A stretch of DNA of 60,000 nucleotides from Chrysomallon squamiferum (GCA_012295275.1 CM022670.1:22310921-22370920); one strand, 5' to 3'; shown: positions 41,702 to 55,437, counted from the first letter of the stretch. Translations and numbers: made by a program. Notes: generated by a model from the sequence alone, not told the origin.

Positions 41702-42308
41702 CAAGCAGTCATTGCAGTTTATATATATTGTAAAGTGTGCCATTACTAGTGTTACCTTAATGAGGTTCACAAACTCAACAAACTGTTAAATGAATGTTTT
41801 AGTCATAAATACTGTAGTATAGCCACTGGAAAGTGATGAGTTTTCCCACCCATATATATTTTTATTTTTTATTTTTTTTTAAAATAAAAAAGTTTTGATT
41901 TTGGAACCAACAAGGTTTCTTTCATTACAGTTAAGTTTTATTTTCTTTACTCTGCTCCAGATTCTTGATGTATGCAGATGTGCATACAAATTACACTCCT
42001 CGCAGAAACTTCATTTTTCATGTGTACATGAGTGTGTCAGTTATTACAGTCTTAAAAAAGATCTGTGTTTTAAAGATATGGAGTTTTATACATACCTTTT
42101 ATGTATGGTTATTTTATGTGTAAGCAAGTAATCATATTGAGTATACCTTGAATGTATATCTACATTTGACATAACTGTACACAACATTCATTTACGCAGT
42201 TCATTTATAAATTGGCATCTTTATAATCTTTGTTCTGTAACTGCAAAATTCAGATTTAAAAAACATTATTAACAATGATGTTGTAAACTGTTGATAATGG
42301 AGGTGCTA

Positions 42309-42314
42309 AATAAA
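42309..42314 (+). terminator. Candidate polyadenylation signal of G-gamma A2
   Basis: AATAAA about 610 bp after the stop codon, followed by an AT-rich run. Confidence 0.35.
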
Positions 42315-44600
42315 CCAATTTATTTTGAATTGAATTCCATTAGGTTATCACAAGTTGTATAATACTTTATTAAAAAAAAAATAATTGTGGACTTCAGTAA
42401 GGTACACTGGAATGTACATATAATTATATGGTTGGCTAATACGTCAGGGGTAATATTCAAATGTTTTGAATGGTCAGCAGAGAAAAGTTCTGAAACAGCA
42501 GGTGAATTAATGCTTTGAGGATTGGCTCTTTAACTTGGATTCATATTATATTTACAAAAACATTTGCTAGTGTTTTTTTCTTTTTATACAATAATTCATC
42601 AGTTACACAGAAGCATTCTGTTTGTTAATCCCTGATACATTCAGCTGACAATACATGGTCAAAGTTCACATATTGATGTATGTGTATAAAATTAAATATT
42701 TACATAGTTTAACATAGCCATGTTTAAAATAAATAAGTAAAAATATAAGGATGGGAGGAAGAATACAATACATCTAAATGTTTGTATATGCAACAATCTA
42801 CATATCACCTTATTTCACTTCTGTGATTATATACAAGTAAGTTCATTATAGGATTTAAAAAGTTATTTGTATAATTCTTTAAAAAGCATTAAACCTCTTG
42901 ATGACAGTGTCATAATCACAAACAGAATGATTATAAAATTGTTAAATAATCTTGAAAGACTTTTGAATTTATTTTTAAAAACTTTAAATACATTTTTATA
43001 TTGATTTAAAATTCACAAATGATAATCTTTATAAAAAATATAAAATATCTATAATGTTTCACAATTTTTATACTAATATTAATACAAAAAAATAAATATC
43101 AGTAGTACTGATGAAATATTATTTTAATATAGGCAGGCCTAATGTGTTTTTATCTTAATACATAGCAATCAATATGGAATAAATAGCACAAAAAAACAAC
43201 TTTTAAAACTTAGAAAGGTAACCTTCAAACTGATATTTAATTTGTAATTTTGGTAACACAAAAACGTAAATATGTTTTGTTTATTTTACTATAATTATTA
43301 TTTTTTTTATAAAATAGAGATCAATCAGTGCTAATAGTTAAGAAGAGTAAAAAAGTGTAATGGAACTATGAAAGAGACCACTTTCTTTGCATCTTAAAGA
43401 AAATGCAAGAAGAGAAAAAAGATATCAAAAATTTATTTAAAATGTATTTTTATAAGAAGTAAAATATAACAGAAATTCAAATAAAATCTTGCTGGGTTCA
43501 TGATTTAATAATATTTTTGTTTTTCTTTAAATATGTCTGTAAAAAAAAATATACATGTTTATCAGTTTATGTTTACAAATTAACTTTTAATGGCAACATT
43601 TTCTTTATTGTGTGTGCATTATTATTATTTTTTTATGATTGGAATGCGCTGGCATAGAAATCTTTGAACCACATTCTTTTTGTGTATATGTGTGTTGTGT
43701 TTTTAATTTTGTGCATTTTATCAATTTTAATGGCATTTTTTTTTTCTTTTTTGTCCCCAACATTTTATGTGTTTCTTTTCTTCTTTTTTTCTTACTGGTT
43801 ATTTTGAAAGTAATTTTCATTTTAGTCTGCACAAAAAAAACATTAGACTTCTAGCCTACTATTTCATTATAGTCTGCATAAAAAAGACATTGGATTTCTA
43901 GTCTACTATTTCATTTTACTAAATAAAGAAAACTTTAAAATAATTGGAATTTTTATGACTAACTCAATGAATTTTTAAAAAAGAGTAATTAATAGTAATT
44001 GATTAATTTTATAGCAACTGTCGTAATATTCAGAGAAAAATTAGCCATGTTAATTCTGCAGTTTCACCATAATTTCAGTTGGCTTTATGATTAAACTGCA
44101 TTGGCTGTATTGAAGTTGTTTAAGAAATTCATATTTATTGTGACTTCTCTCACAGTTAAAGTTCGGTAGCTGACATAACATAAAACCTCCCAGTACTTGA
44201 CTTGTCTGTAAACATGACACGTTTCTCAGAACGTACGAGGCCCAGCCTGTGCCTGTTACAGGAATTTGTAATTCATTAATGTAATACAACAGTAAATTTA
44301 TATCTGTGAAAAACTTTTATTAACAGGAAAAACATGCAGTATCTTACATAACAATTATGAATTACAAAATAATTCATAACTGAATACATTCTCACAGAGT
44401 AAAATGAAAGTCTAACAACAAAATTTCCAAATCGCATAACATAGCTGGTCTTTTTAGCTTAAATCTGATTGGTGAATTATTGCCATGGAAACCGTAATAT
44501 TCCAAGACCAGGTTAGTCTTGTGAACACACTATGTTTTTAATAAAAGTACATTACAGGCAGGGGAAGATTTGGCATGGAGAAACAAACTTCAAAACCATC
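42315..44600. other. Intergenic DNA, A2 to B2
   Basis: AT-rich. A minus-strand open frame at 44050-44289 has balanced composition (e.g. VLGGFMLCQLPNFNCERSHN) but no recognised family. Two near-copies of TAGTCTGCA(C/T)AAAAAA(A/G)ACATT lie about 55 bp apart near 43825-43890. Confidence 0.4.
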
Positions 44601-44612
44601 TTGATGTTAAAA

Positions 44613-45070
44613 CTACAACCAAGTGTGCTTTTTGAACAATGTTTTTTTAAAAAAATTAATCATAAGATAAACATTAAATGAACTTTCATGATCATCATTG
44701 GTCTTTCTACACAAATTAGGCTTTTCACCTTTATGAAAAGTAGGTACTGTTGTGTGTTGAAGCTCTGACAAGAAGAGTCTTGCAGCTGGTTCAAATTGAG
44801 AAATAGACTTAAAATAATGGGCATAATGTTCCTGGTATGGTCTGTGGTACCTTAAGTTGCCCAAACATCTTAGAATGTTAAACATCTCATCTACTAAAAC
44901 ATGCAGGACTTCATAAGTTGCAGCCACAAATTCCTATGGAAGTTTTTGGAGCATATCCTGTATTTTTACTGATTTAATTTTTTAATTTTTTAATTTAAAA
45001 TTTTTTTTCTTGCATTGACCTTTTCTCTTCTCATTCACAAGGACAGGATAATTACACATTTCTTTGGAGA
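44613..45070 (-). pseudogene. Interrupted protein-like fragment of unknown family
   Basis: The minus strand, from an acceptor-like TTTTCAG near 45071, reads NVSKEMCNYPVLVNEKRKGQ. It then meets stops and a low-complexity insertion. It resumes at 44945-44720 as EFVAATYEVLHVLVDEMFNI, RCLGNLRYHRPYQEHYAHYF and SISQFEPAARLFLSELQ. The composition (W-poor, His/Tyr/Arg-rich, alternating helices) looks like real protein rather than AT-rich noise. The stop in the middle suggests decay, perhaps of a transposon gene. I do not recognise the family. Confidence 0.3.
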
Positions 45071-45074
45071 CATT

Positions 45075-48000
45075 CTGAAAATGAAGATAAAAAGTTAGCA
45101 ATCATATCTAAAACTATTTTTCATGGAAAATTTTAATCAGAAAATATCGGCCTTTATTAATCTGTGTTAGCTACAATCTGATTTGTATTGTATCACTGAT
45201 TGATTCAAATGTTATGTCAGTTACCATCTAATGCCAATTTTTGATAAATCCTCCCCCCCACCAAAAAAAAAGATTCTAAGTGTTGCCTTGTCTTAAGAAT
45301 ATAAAAAAATTAATAACTTTTACAGTTTGTCATAGAGCAATTTGAAGACAAAGTAAAACCTTTTCTTATGATACTAAAACAGTTTGTTCTACAAAGAAAA
45401 TGCAGGTCATTATATGACTAGCTACCATCCATAAATAAATGAGAAAGAAAAACAAAATTATTGCAGTGAAAAAAATAAAAATGAAAAAAGGTCTTCAAGT
45501 TACATATTTCAGGGAAATAATGCTATTTACATTTTTATTTTATCTTCAACAGACTTTTGGTATCTTTAATGAAAGGAACTGTTATTATTTGTAGTATTTT
45601 ATTTTATTTTTTTTTTTTTTTTATTATTTTTTTTTTATTTATTTATAGATTTTTTTTTTGATTTAACAAAATACATTTTTAAAAGTTTTGAATAATGTAT
45701 TAGGCATTGCCAACTCCATGCATTACACCTTCAAAATATCTTAATGATCAGAGATTAGAGTCACGTTTCAAATAAGTAGAGATACTGTTTAATAACACCA
45801 TTAGCTTGTCTAATGGAAAGAATAAATATTTTATTTAATGATCCAAACACATTTTTTAAATTTATTTTTATTTTACTTATTTTTTTTATGTTTAATGTAT
45901 GTATTATAATCCATGACTAAGTAGTTCATATTAATTTTGAAAGAAAACCTATATATAGCTGTTTGTACATTTTTGTGTTGTCATTGCATGTTCATTGTAA
46001 ATGTTTTTAGCAAAGATCAAACCATTCCATTAAACTAGTGATAACGAGTCTAGGTTAGAATGTATTTTTGTGGAAGCTAATACTTTTGATATGAATAAAA
46101 TCAAAGTTTTGGCATTATAAATAATTTAATAAAAGGAACAAAGAAATTTTGTCTGTAGGATATTGATTTTGATTTTCTTTTTCAACTGACTTTTTTTTCT
46201 TTAATATATTATTTTTAATTATTACTGGTATTATCATTATTTTTATTTATTTATTTATTTATTTATTTATTATTATTATTATTGTTGTTTTTTTATTTTA
46301 TTTTTTTATTTTTTTTAGTTAATTTTTATTTTTTTAAGTTAATGTATTTTAAAGGTAATGGTTTTTCCTTTCTCCTTTTGGTTATCACATCTGTCTGGTT
46401 GTTATTTTTATGTTTATGCTAAAAATTAAATAATGCACGTGAATGTTTGTTGTCTTGATGTTCGATATTATTTGTCATGTATATTTTAAATTATTGTTAT
46501 TATTTTTTTTTTTTTTTTTTCTCTGATTGGTAGTCCTAGTGCATGTGAAAATTATGTTCTTAGTAATCTTTGCTTGAGTAACGGCAATAAACCTTTTAAT
46601 TTTATATTTTGAGTTTTGTTTTTGTTGTGTGCATGTTTTTGTTTAGATTATTAAACTAACTATGTCAGCAGCGAAGGAAAGGAAATGTTTTCTTCAAAGC
46701 TTTATGTTTCAGATAATGAACATAAAAAAAATCACACAAAAACTCACACAGTGTGACTACTCAAACTTGACAGGAATTTGATAAATCACACAAATCATTT
46801 GATTTAGAGAGTTCAGTTTTGAGAAGTTTTACTTGGATGTAATTTTTAATTTTTATTTATCTTTTTAATTATTATTATTATTGTTGTTTAATCTATTAAT
46901 AAAGATCGGCCATTAATAATATGAAGCAGTAATTACAGCAGGTTTGTGAAGTGAGACACATCTACCATATTACTTCCTTTGCTAAAAGAAAAATCTCAGT
47001 ATCACTTTGGGGATGCAAACTGTGAAAAAACTAATTTCACAGATTTAGTTAATAAATTTGAATAAATTCTGAAATAAATGTAAGAAAACCAAATGTTTGT
47101 GCTTTGTATAAAAAATGGCTTTAAAAACATCCTCAAATTTTACAGCTTATCAAACTGCTGGATATGTGTATAAAATAATATGTGGTATCTTGTTAAAAAA
47201 AAGTATTTTAATATTTTAAAAATAATATATGGTATCTGGTAAAAAAGTATTTTAATATTTTTCTGTTATGCAGCAGAAAGATTACTGTGCAAAAGCTTTA
47301 TTTTTCAGAGCTGCATGTTATTTTACAGGTATGGTTTAATATTTTAACAATTCACATTAATAATTTATGTAGCTCATTACAGTTAATGTACTTGTGGTAA
47401 AATAAACAGACTGTGCATTTTGCAATCATTTTTGTAAAACAATTCGTTTGTAATGATCCATTTTTTGTTCATAATAAACTGATGGTAAAATAATAAGATA
47501 CATAGAGGCTGACATTTTTTTTTTTGCCTTGAGTTTTAAATGTAAACAAAATTTCTGTTGGGCATTATCCAGCAATTTATCTGATGGATTTTTATTGATT
47601 TTTATTTTATTTTTACTGTTTTTGTTTACTATATTTCTATGCACAAAATGACTTAGTGATCAAAAAATAAATCTTAGGCTCTCTCCCCAATGTTGGTGAA
47701 ATAGCTATTTTATTAGTAAAAGCTGGTAATTGGAAACAAAATAAATTCCAAGCATGAAAGATACATTATAAATTCCATTTTTTCATGTAATATTAGGTTA
47801 AAAAAAAGAAAAAAGAAAGAAACATTGTAAAACCTAAAAATTAATAATGAATACCATAAATGTTTTTCTCCAGTGGATCATGGGTAATTCCCAATTTTCC
47901 ATGCCTCAACTATAAAGCTAACTTCATCATCATACTAATTCTGTATCTATCCCACAATGATGGTGAATAATTTGAATTAAAATAAAATGAGCACATGAGA

Positions 48001-48980
48001 GGACTGTGTTTTATTTTGCTGTTACAGCTGTAAAGGTACATGTACATCATAAAAAAAAAGAAAAAAAAGAATGTATTTATTAAAGTTTATGGTACACCTT
48101 AAAGGTGAAGAGGAACTACTTAAATAACTTCTAATGAATGTGACTTATAAAAAAAAAATACATTGTTTTTAATAAGCTATTCAGATGAACTGATAATGTA
48201 TTTCAAAGTGGTAAAATCATAATTATATGTTTGGAAAGTTCCCTATTTTTGCAAAGTATGTTAATTTTATTTCAGATGGATGATGACAAATGTGAAATAA
48301 TTATTTAATTTAAATGAAGCTGTAATGTTTAATGCTAACAATAGATCAAATTATTTTCCTCAGATTTAGATTAATAAATAATTAAGTGGTATGTTATGCC
48401 TTACATGCTGTGTACTCCTTACTCACAGTAAATGTCAGTGAATAATAATATCTCCAGAGTGTAATAACTAAGTGATTTTCAAGCTTTTACGTTATTATTT
48501 CAGTTAATTAAATCCTTTTAATTTTTCAGTTTTTAGTTTTGATGATATGAACAGAACACACACACACACACATATCATCAAGGATTAATTTTATTAAGAA
48601 AGTTGTAAAACTGCATCCTGAAGCAGACAGTCTGAAAAGGTCTTGTTAAGAATTTAAAAAAAAAAAAAAATGCAAATATTTCCAATAACTGCAACAGCAG
48701 TAATTCTGACAGTATAAAAACTATGGATGGTCTATTCTGAGAATGTGCACTATTAAACACAAAAACAACTTCATTTCATCCTGATTTCTAAATTTTAAAA
48801 AAATAAGACAATAAAAGTACCCAAAGATTCCTTGACTGCCAATAAAAAAATAGAACAGAATTAGTAAGAATTAATTTATTATCCAGATTTAATGCTCCAT
48901 GTTATCAGAAATTATTTTCAAGATTAACTTTTTGGAATCTCAGTTTTTTAAATGAATGTTTTATTATTATTCTGCTGCAG
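45075..48980. other. AT-rich DNA upstream of B2
   Basis: Dominated by T-runs (45605-45660, 46500-46520) and ATTT/ATT repeats (46240-46285). No coding exon is seen. Confidence 0.5.
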
Positions 48981-49059
48981 GTCGAGTTGATTTGGAAGGA
49001 ACTTTTCAGGTTCTCAAGTGACCTCTTTGTTTTTGTTTTTAAAAACAACACATAACAAT
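48981..49059 (+). other. Candidate 5' non-coding exon of G-gamma B2
   Basis: A strong acceptor (TCTGCTGCAG) and a consensus donor (CAAT|GTAAGT) enclose 79 bp, 0.8 kb upstream of the B2 start-codon exon on the same strand. The start-codon exon needs an upstream 5' UTR exon, so the fit is good. The sequence has no long reading frame. Confidence 0.4.
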
Positions 49060-49881
49060 GTAAGTATTGAGTTCTAAAATATGTTGATTATGCATTAATA
49101 TGGTCCCAACTAGAAGTTATATTTCTATTAACATATTTAAAAATATATATATATTAAAAAAATAATAATAATAAAAATAAACAAATTAATCATAAACAAA
49201 AAAAAAAAAAAAAAAATATATATATATAATACAAAAAAAAAAAAAAAAAAAAAAAAATTAAATAAATAATAATATAAGAAAACCATAACTGAAATAACAA
49301 AAATGAATTAATGAGGGAGATAAATGATACTCCAGAATGTGGATAGCTTCAGAAGATTATTATGACAAAATAATGTAAACTTAAATAAAAACATATCTGT
49401 TCAGTTCTTACTTATCTTAAATACTACTTTATGCTTTAAATAACACATTATTTCAACATAATTAATATTATAAAATTATTTTATTTTATTTATATATTCA
49501 AAAAATAGTAATAATAAATAAATAAATAAATAAATAAAAAAAAAACAATTAATTTGAAATAAATTTTCCCTCTGTTTATTTTAACAGAACATTTAAGCTG
49601 TATTATTATTTTAAAACTATATAATTTTTTATTTTAACAAGCTTTCCCTTCTCTTTGTTTTAACAAAACATTTAAGCTGTATTATTATTTTTAAAATATT
49701 TAATTTTTTTTAATGTAATTTTACACCTATTAATAATATTTATTTATCCTTTTTTTTTATGCAATTTTTTTATTTTAACATAATTTCACACCTATTAAAA
49801 ATAGTTATTTATCTTTTTATCTTTTCTTTTTTGCTATATTTGTTTCACATGTGACATTTAATTTTTACAGATTTCAGCAAA

Positions 49882-52800
49882 ATGGGTGAGTTTTATAAAA
49901 AGTGTAATTTTGTTTTTCTTGTTACTTCCTAGCATAGTCCATCCTGTGTATGTTTTTCACTTCATTATATTAACAACAACTGCACTAAATTTTTGAACAA
50001 ATTACTGCTAATTGTACTACTAACAAACTCGAAAGCAACAGTAATAACAACAACAATGAAATAAATAAATAAGGTCTGAAAACATGTTTGATTATAATAT
50101 TAGTGTACAGTTATCTCCATAAATTATGTTAATATGACTTTTTTTACCATGGTTTTAAGCTGGATGACCTTTTTCTAAATAATAAATTTTAATTAATTTT
50201 AATAGAATTTCTGTATTGTAATATAATGTTATTAAAATCAAAATGAATTAGATTGTGTGTAATATATTATGATGAAATAAAATATGATATCATTTCAAGA
50301 TCAGTCTGTGAGCCAGACTCACTATAGCTTGTTGAAAAAATAAACATTAAAATTATTTGTTTTCCATTAACAGTATACATAACTGTGAAATAAATATTAA
50401 GCTTTAAAATGTATTTTGAACTGGATAGTGACAGGCATTTTGCTTTTAGTTATGTGAAAACATCATAGCTATGATAAAAAAATTAAAAAAAAAAAAAAAA
50501 AAAAATTATAAATAATGATAATAATAATAATATTACTACTACTACTACTACTACTACTAACAACACATAACCAATAAATACTTAAAATAGGAATTTAAAA
50601 AAAAAAAAATCCTTTTGTCATTGCAACAGTTAACAGATGTTCAAGTAATGGCCAGTTGTATATAAATGATTTTTAAAAACCTGTATTTTATGCATGCTGG
50701 AATGTAATTAATTATGTTCAACATCATGGTAATCTTGATGCAGTCGTCAGCTTGAATAGAAGTCGGTGACAAGCATTGTGCTCTATTTGTTACAAATACA
50801 ACATCTGTGTTCAAACCATTAAACTGGGCATGAACACTTTAAATATTAACTGAATAACAATTCAATTTTTAACTTCAGAAGCATGTTTTCTCTGTAAATA
50901 TTTTGTACTAACCATTAATAACCATTTTGATGAGCTTGAAATTTATCTTTTCATATAGGAACACAAGGGAATGCTGGTGAGAGATGGATGTCTATTAAGT
51001 AGAATTACACTAGTTCTTTATTAAGTGTATATACCCATTCAGTGCTGGATTGTTTTCAAACTGCCTATCTTGTTGCAGTAAATAGTAGTGAAAAGTCATG
51101 AAAAATCTCGAACATTTATTATTTTGTAAAATAAAATATAATAAAATTTTAAAATCTGTAGCCCTCTGCCCCAGAATGATCCCTCAAATTAAAAACAAAG
51201 AGAGAAATTCAGTAATATGAACAAAATAGGCCTGTTGGTATATTTCTGGGTTTCAAAAAAAAAAAAAAAAATTAAAACAACATTTAAGTAAAAATAAAAA
51301 TTCATAATTAACTGGTCCCTGTAGTTGTAGTTTTTTTGAAATTTTCTTCATTTTGAATTTGCTGAAACAAAATTTACCTATTTCTTTCTTCTAATTTTTA
51401 AAATTTTAAAATTATAATTTAAATTACATCTATGAATGTATATTTTGAAGTAACTTTCATGCCTTACATCTTTTTTGTTTCAAATTTATCTGTTTGTCTC
51501 TCTATCTTTCTGTCTATCTACCGATCTAATTGTCTGTCTTTCTGTCTATCTGTCCATATTGAAAATTGTATGACTTTAAAAAATAAAAAATGTTGGTTAT
51601 GAAAAATATCTGGCATAGATTAACCAGCACTGAATGGGTGTCTCTATATTAATTTTAGACTAATATTTCTTTGTGTCTCACATATAGTTAGAAATCTTCT
51701 TTCTGCATAGATATATGAATTGTTACACCTTTTTAAGCAAACAAAACTGTGCACATGACTTGACTTGGACAAAATGTCTTTTTTATACCGTTTAAATCAC
51801 AACCTCTAAAGTGTGTAATAACTTTTTAACTGCTTAATAAATAGCAAAAAAGAAAACTTTTTATGTTTATCATGTCAGACTAGTTAAATATTTTTAAAGA
51901 ATAAAAAGAAAACTTACCAGTGTTATTTCAAGCAATTATTTCAATGCAATACGAATGCATCAAAGAATGCCATGATTACACACTTATAAAAAAATTTATT
52001 TTTCATTCTTCATTGAATATCAGTATGTAATGACTTAAAGAAAGATTCTTTAGTATTCCCAAACAGTTCAAAATTAGTAAAATTGCATTTAACATTTTTA
52101 ATTTATATTTTTATTTTTATTTTTTTTTTAAATTTTAGTTTAAACTTTCCATTCTGTTCCTTTCATTTTGCTTTCATGTTAAAATCAGGATAATCATGAA
52201 AAATACACATTTAAAATTTATGGAACAGGTTCATTAAATTTATGTATGTTGTCATACATTGTGTGTGTGTCATGAAATAATAATATTTCTAAGTCCACAA
52301 CACATTCATATTATAGGGGTAATTACAGAATACTGATAAATGAGGAGAAACAGCAGCAATATTTTGCATTTTAACAAGCAGCATAAAGCAGTTTTGGGTT
52401 AACTGGTTTCACAGAGCTTTGTATGATAATTTCAATTTGTTTGGTATTATGTTGTATGAATTCTTGTGGACCTAATTTATTGATATTGACATGTATGAGC
52501 ATGGCTTTGTTACTTAACACTCACAGTTCTGCTTTCTTTCTTTTCTCTATTTTATGTCTTTAATATGTCTCTGATGAGTTGTGTAAATAATATATTGTGT
52601 GTGTGTGTGTGTGTACATATGTATCTGTGTGTATATATATGTATGTATGTGTGTGTGTGCACATTATTGACCTTTATTATCACCAGCAGCATGACAAAAA
52701 ACATCTCTTCTTCACAACAGTTGACAAACATCTTGATTTGTCTTACTCTATTTAATAATTATAAACATTTGAAACATCACATTTCACTCTAGTCCCTTTT

Positions 52801-53226
52801 TTCTGAAAAACACTAAATTATTAAGCATCTTGTTTCAAAAACACACCAAGGAAAGCACAAATTCACCAAAATTAGAGAAATGTAGTATACAGTTATTGCT
52901 CGAGCATCTGTACATTCAACCTCATCTATAGCTACTGAAAGAAATTACCAGATTCCTTTTTTTTTTTTTTTTTTTTTTTTTTCTTTTTTTTTTTTTTTTC
53001 AGCTGACATGCGCATGAACAAATTGCAGGAAGGTCTTCAACAGCAGAGACGACTGATTGAGCAGCTTCGTTGCGAGGCTCAGATCACTCGGATGAGAGTG
53101 TCACAAGTCATTGAGGATATAGTCAAATACTGTGACACCCATAGAGAGGAGGATGTACTTATAACTGGCTTTAACAAGCCCCAGGAGAATCCTTTCAAGG
53201 AGAAGGGTGGATGCACAATATTATAA
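49882..53226 (+). CDS. G-protein gamma subunit, type B, copy 2 (with 18-nt microexon)
   Basis: The exon plan is the same as copy 1: 49871-49885 (GCAAAATGG, donor GTGAGT), microexon 50959-50976 and terminal exon 53003-53226. The two N-terminal forms are identical to copy 1 (MGTQGNAADMRMN or MADMRMN). The 72-residue body differs from copy 1 only at CDTH for CETH and LITGF for LIIGF, and ends in the CaaX box CTIL. The terminal exon differs from copy 1 at six bases (four silent). The acceptor of the terminal exon follows an extreme T-tract (52957-53000). AATAAA at 53313 gives a short 3' UTR. Same proposed role: G-beta partner, membrane-anchored by geranylgeranylation. Confidence 0.88.
50723..51055 (+). 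promoter_or_regulatory. Conserved intronic block around the B2 microexon
   Basis: Counterpart of 32562-32806. Copy 2 carries an extra ~90 bp (about 50784-50878) between the upstream block and the block that abuts the microexon, so the two conserved pieces are separable modules. Confidence 0.75.
50959..50976 (+). other. 18-nt in-frame microexon of G-gamma B2
   Basis: Identical to the microexon at 32710-32727, with the same acceptor (TTTTCATATAG) and donor (GTGAGA). It encodes the GTQGNA insertion. Confidence 0.8.
51033..51719 (+). other. Complementary intronic arms downstream of the B2 microexon
   Basis: ACCCATTCAGTGCTGG (51033-51048) and CCAGCACTGAATGGGT (51624-51639) are perfectly complementary over 16 bp and enclose 575 nt. 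The arrangement is as in copy 1, with a different loop length. Confidence 0.75.
52957..53002 (+). promoter_or_regulatory. Exceptionally long poly-T 3' splice site of B2
   Basis: 26 T, one C, 16 T, then CAG at the B2 terminal exon. The equivalent B1 tract is ordinary mixed pyrimidine (TTTTCTTTCTCTGCAG). Length variation here could alter splicing efficiency. Confidence 0.8.
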
Positions 53227-53312
53227 GTTTCAGCATTTGTTGTTAGCTTAGAGTCATCTGCAGAAGACTTTTGACTGACTATTTATTTCTGTGTACAATG
53301 CTTTTTCACATG

Positions 53313-53318
53313 AATAAA
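53313..53318 (+). terminator. Candidate polyadenylation signal of G-gamma B2
   Basis: AATAAA 87 bp after the stop codon. Confidence 0.5.
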
Positions 53319-53319
53319 A

Positions 53320-53527
53320 TTTTAAGAAAAAGTGTATTATCATAAAATATTTCATTTTGGAAACCTGACTGAAAATATTTATTTGTTTTATTAGTTACAT
53401 TTCTGAATGAGAATTAAAAACAACATTGCTCCAAGTGAACGAATTTAGGCAGTGATTCTCAAACGTGAATTTTTTTTTATAACTGGCATCTGATGACGAC
53501 AACAAATAAATAAATAAAAAGATAAAG

Positions 53528-53558
<31 letters not shown>

Positions 53559-55437
53559 TTAAAAAAATTTCAATCAAATGTAATTGAAGTAATTTAAGAT
53601 TTGTTTAATGTGTTTCATCTTAGAATCTCTTCATATACTAAGAACTAAAATGTGTTGTATAAAAGCATTTATGAACATTGTAATACTTAACTTTTATCTT
53701 TTTCTTTATAAATCACTTATTTTATGTACATGTAAACAATTTCCCATTTAAAAGTAAAGCTTGTTTAAAAATAACTACCATATTGAAGTTACATAAAAAA
53801 AGAAAGATTTCATATTTGACAATTTTAACAATATCATGCACATGTTACATAAATAAAATTTGAAAATATGGAAATGTTAACAACAGATGTTTGTTTCAAT
53901 GAAGGCTATTTCAACATGTAACAACCAAATCAAATATTAATGTCAAACAATTTATGTGAATGAACAATTAATGGCATACCAGTATAAAGAAAATTTCAGC
54001 TTTTTGAATGTCATACAATTATTTCATTTTATCATTTATATCGTGTAATAAAAACTTCAGTTTTCAAGTTAAAAAAATATTCGGTTTTTTTAAATATATT
54101 TTAATTTTATATGAAAAAAATGTCATGCCTTTGGTATCTAAAAAAATAATTTTAAAAACCCAGTATTTTATGGGAAGATCATTTTTTGTTCATTGATCTG
54201 TAGCTGTTTTATTTATTATTATTAGACTTTTTGTGATATACACGGGTGAACTGAAATTTAACAGGTAGCAAGTTTTGAGACAAATTCATTTTATTTGTAC
54301 AAATCAGCAGTGGTTTTTATTGTCTGATTTTTTGTACTTACATCATTTTCATCTAATACACCATTAATAATCTTTCCTTTGAATACTACATGTTCACTTT
54401 TTAGATTAATTTTATGTAGTATAAATGTGTAGTTTAATTAAAATAATCTGAATGTGAATGTTGTTTTGTTTCCTTATATCCACACAACATAATGGCCCTC
54501 TAATGGAGAATGATCATATATCACACTAAAGCTTAACAATTACTACAATATATCTTTATTATTTCTACGAAGCTAGTTTGAGTGTAAATTGTTGTTGTTG
54601 CCTGAAGAAACTCTCAATAAAGAATAGTTTTAAAATGGAAAAATGAAGATGATTTTGGAGATGGACAAGTGTTAATGATCAAAAGAGCAAAGCACATATA
54701 TCACAAACAGTTCTTTGAACATTTTAAAATTGTTATTGTTATTGTTATTATGATTTTTTTGTTATTATTATTTTTATTTATTTGTGATATACATAATTCA
54801 TTAATCTTCTAATCTAAATATTTTTATATTAAACCCACATAACCAACTGCTGTGCATTTATTTCTGTTGCAGAGTTGTTATAAATATGATTTAGAACCAC
54901 GATTTATTCAGTTTCACGAAGATAAAAAAATAAATATATATATTGCATTGAATAAAAAATCCAATAGAACAAAGGCATACATTTTCAGAAATAATGCACT
55001 AGAAACAAATGTTATCATTATCATAAACCATGAATTCAAGACTGTAACCTTTAACTGAACCAGGTATCAGTATGTATCTGTTATTTAAATTCATAGTGGC
55101 AAATTCAGGTGGTGATAACTGATAAGTGTTTAAATACATAATAGCTAAGCTATATGAAAAAAGTGTCAGACTGACCTAAACACAGTGCAGAAAAATGTTA
55201 CTAAAGTTATTCATAGTACTTAATTAAAATGCATTGATTATTTGGTGTCATTGGCTATTAAATATCAAATATATGGTATTCTGACACTTCTAAATTGGAA
55301 AAAAATTGATTTTTCTTTTTTTTTGTTTTTTTTTGCTACAGAAATAAACACATTTAATGGAGTTTTTGATAAGGTATCACAGGATGCTGGGTGAAACTCA
55401 AATAGTAGATACCACTTCTTGAATAGTTTCTAATAAT
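53320..55437. other. Intergenic DNA, no gene seen
   Basis: AT-rich, with an (AC)n run at 53528-53558. Open frames are low-complexity. Confidence 0.5.
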
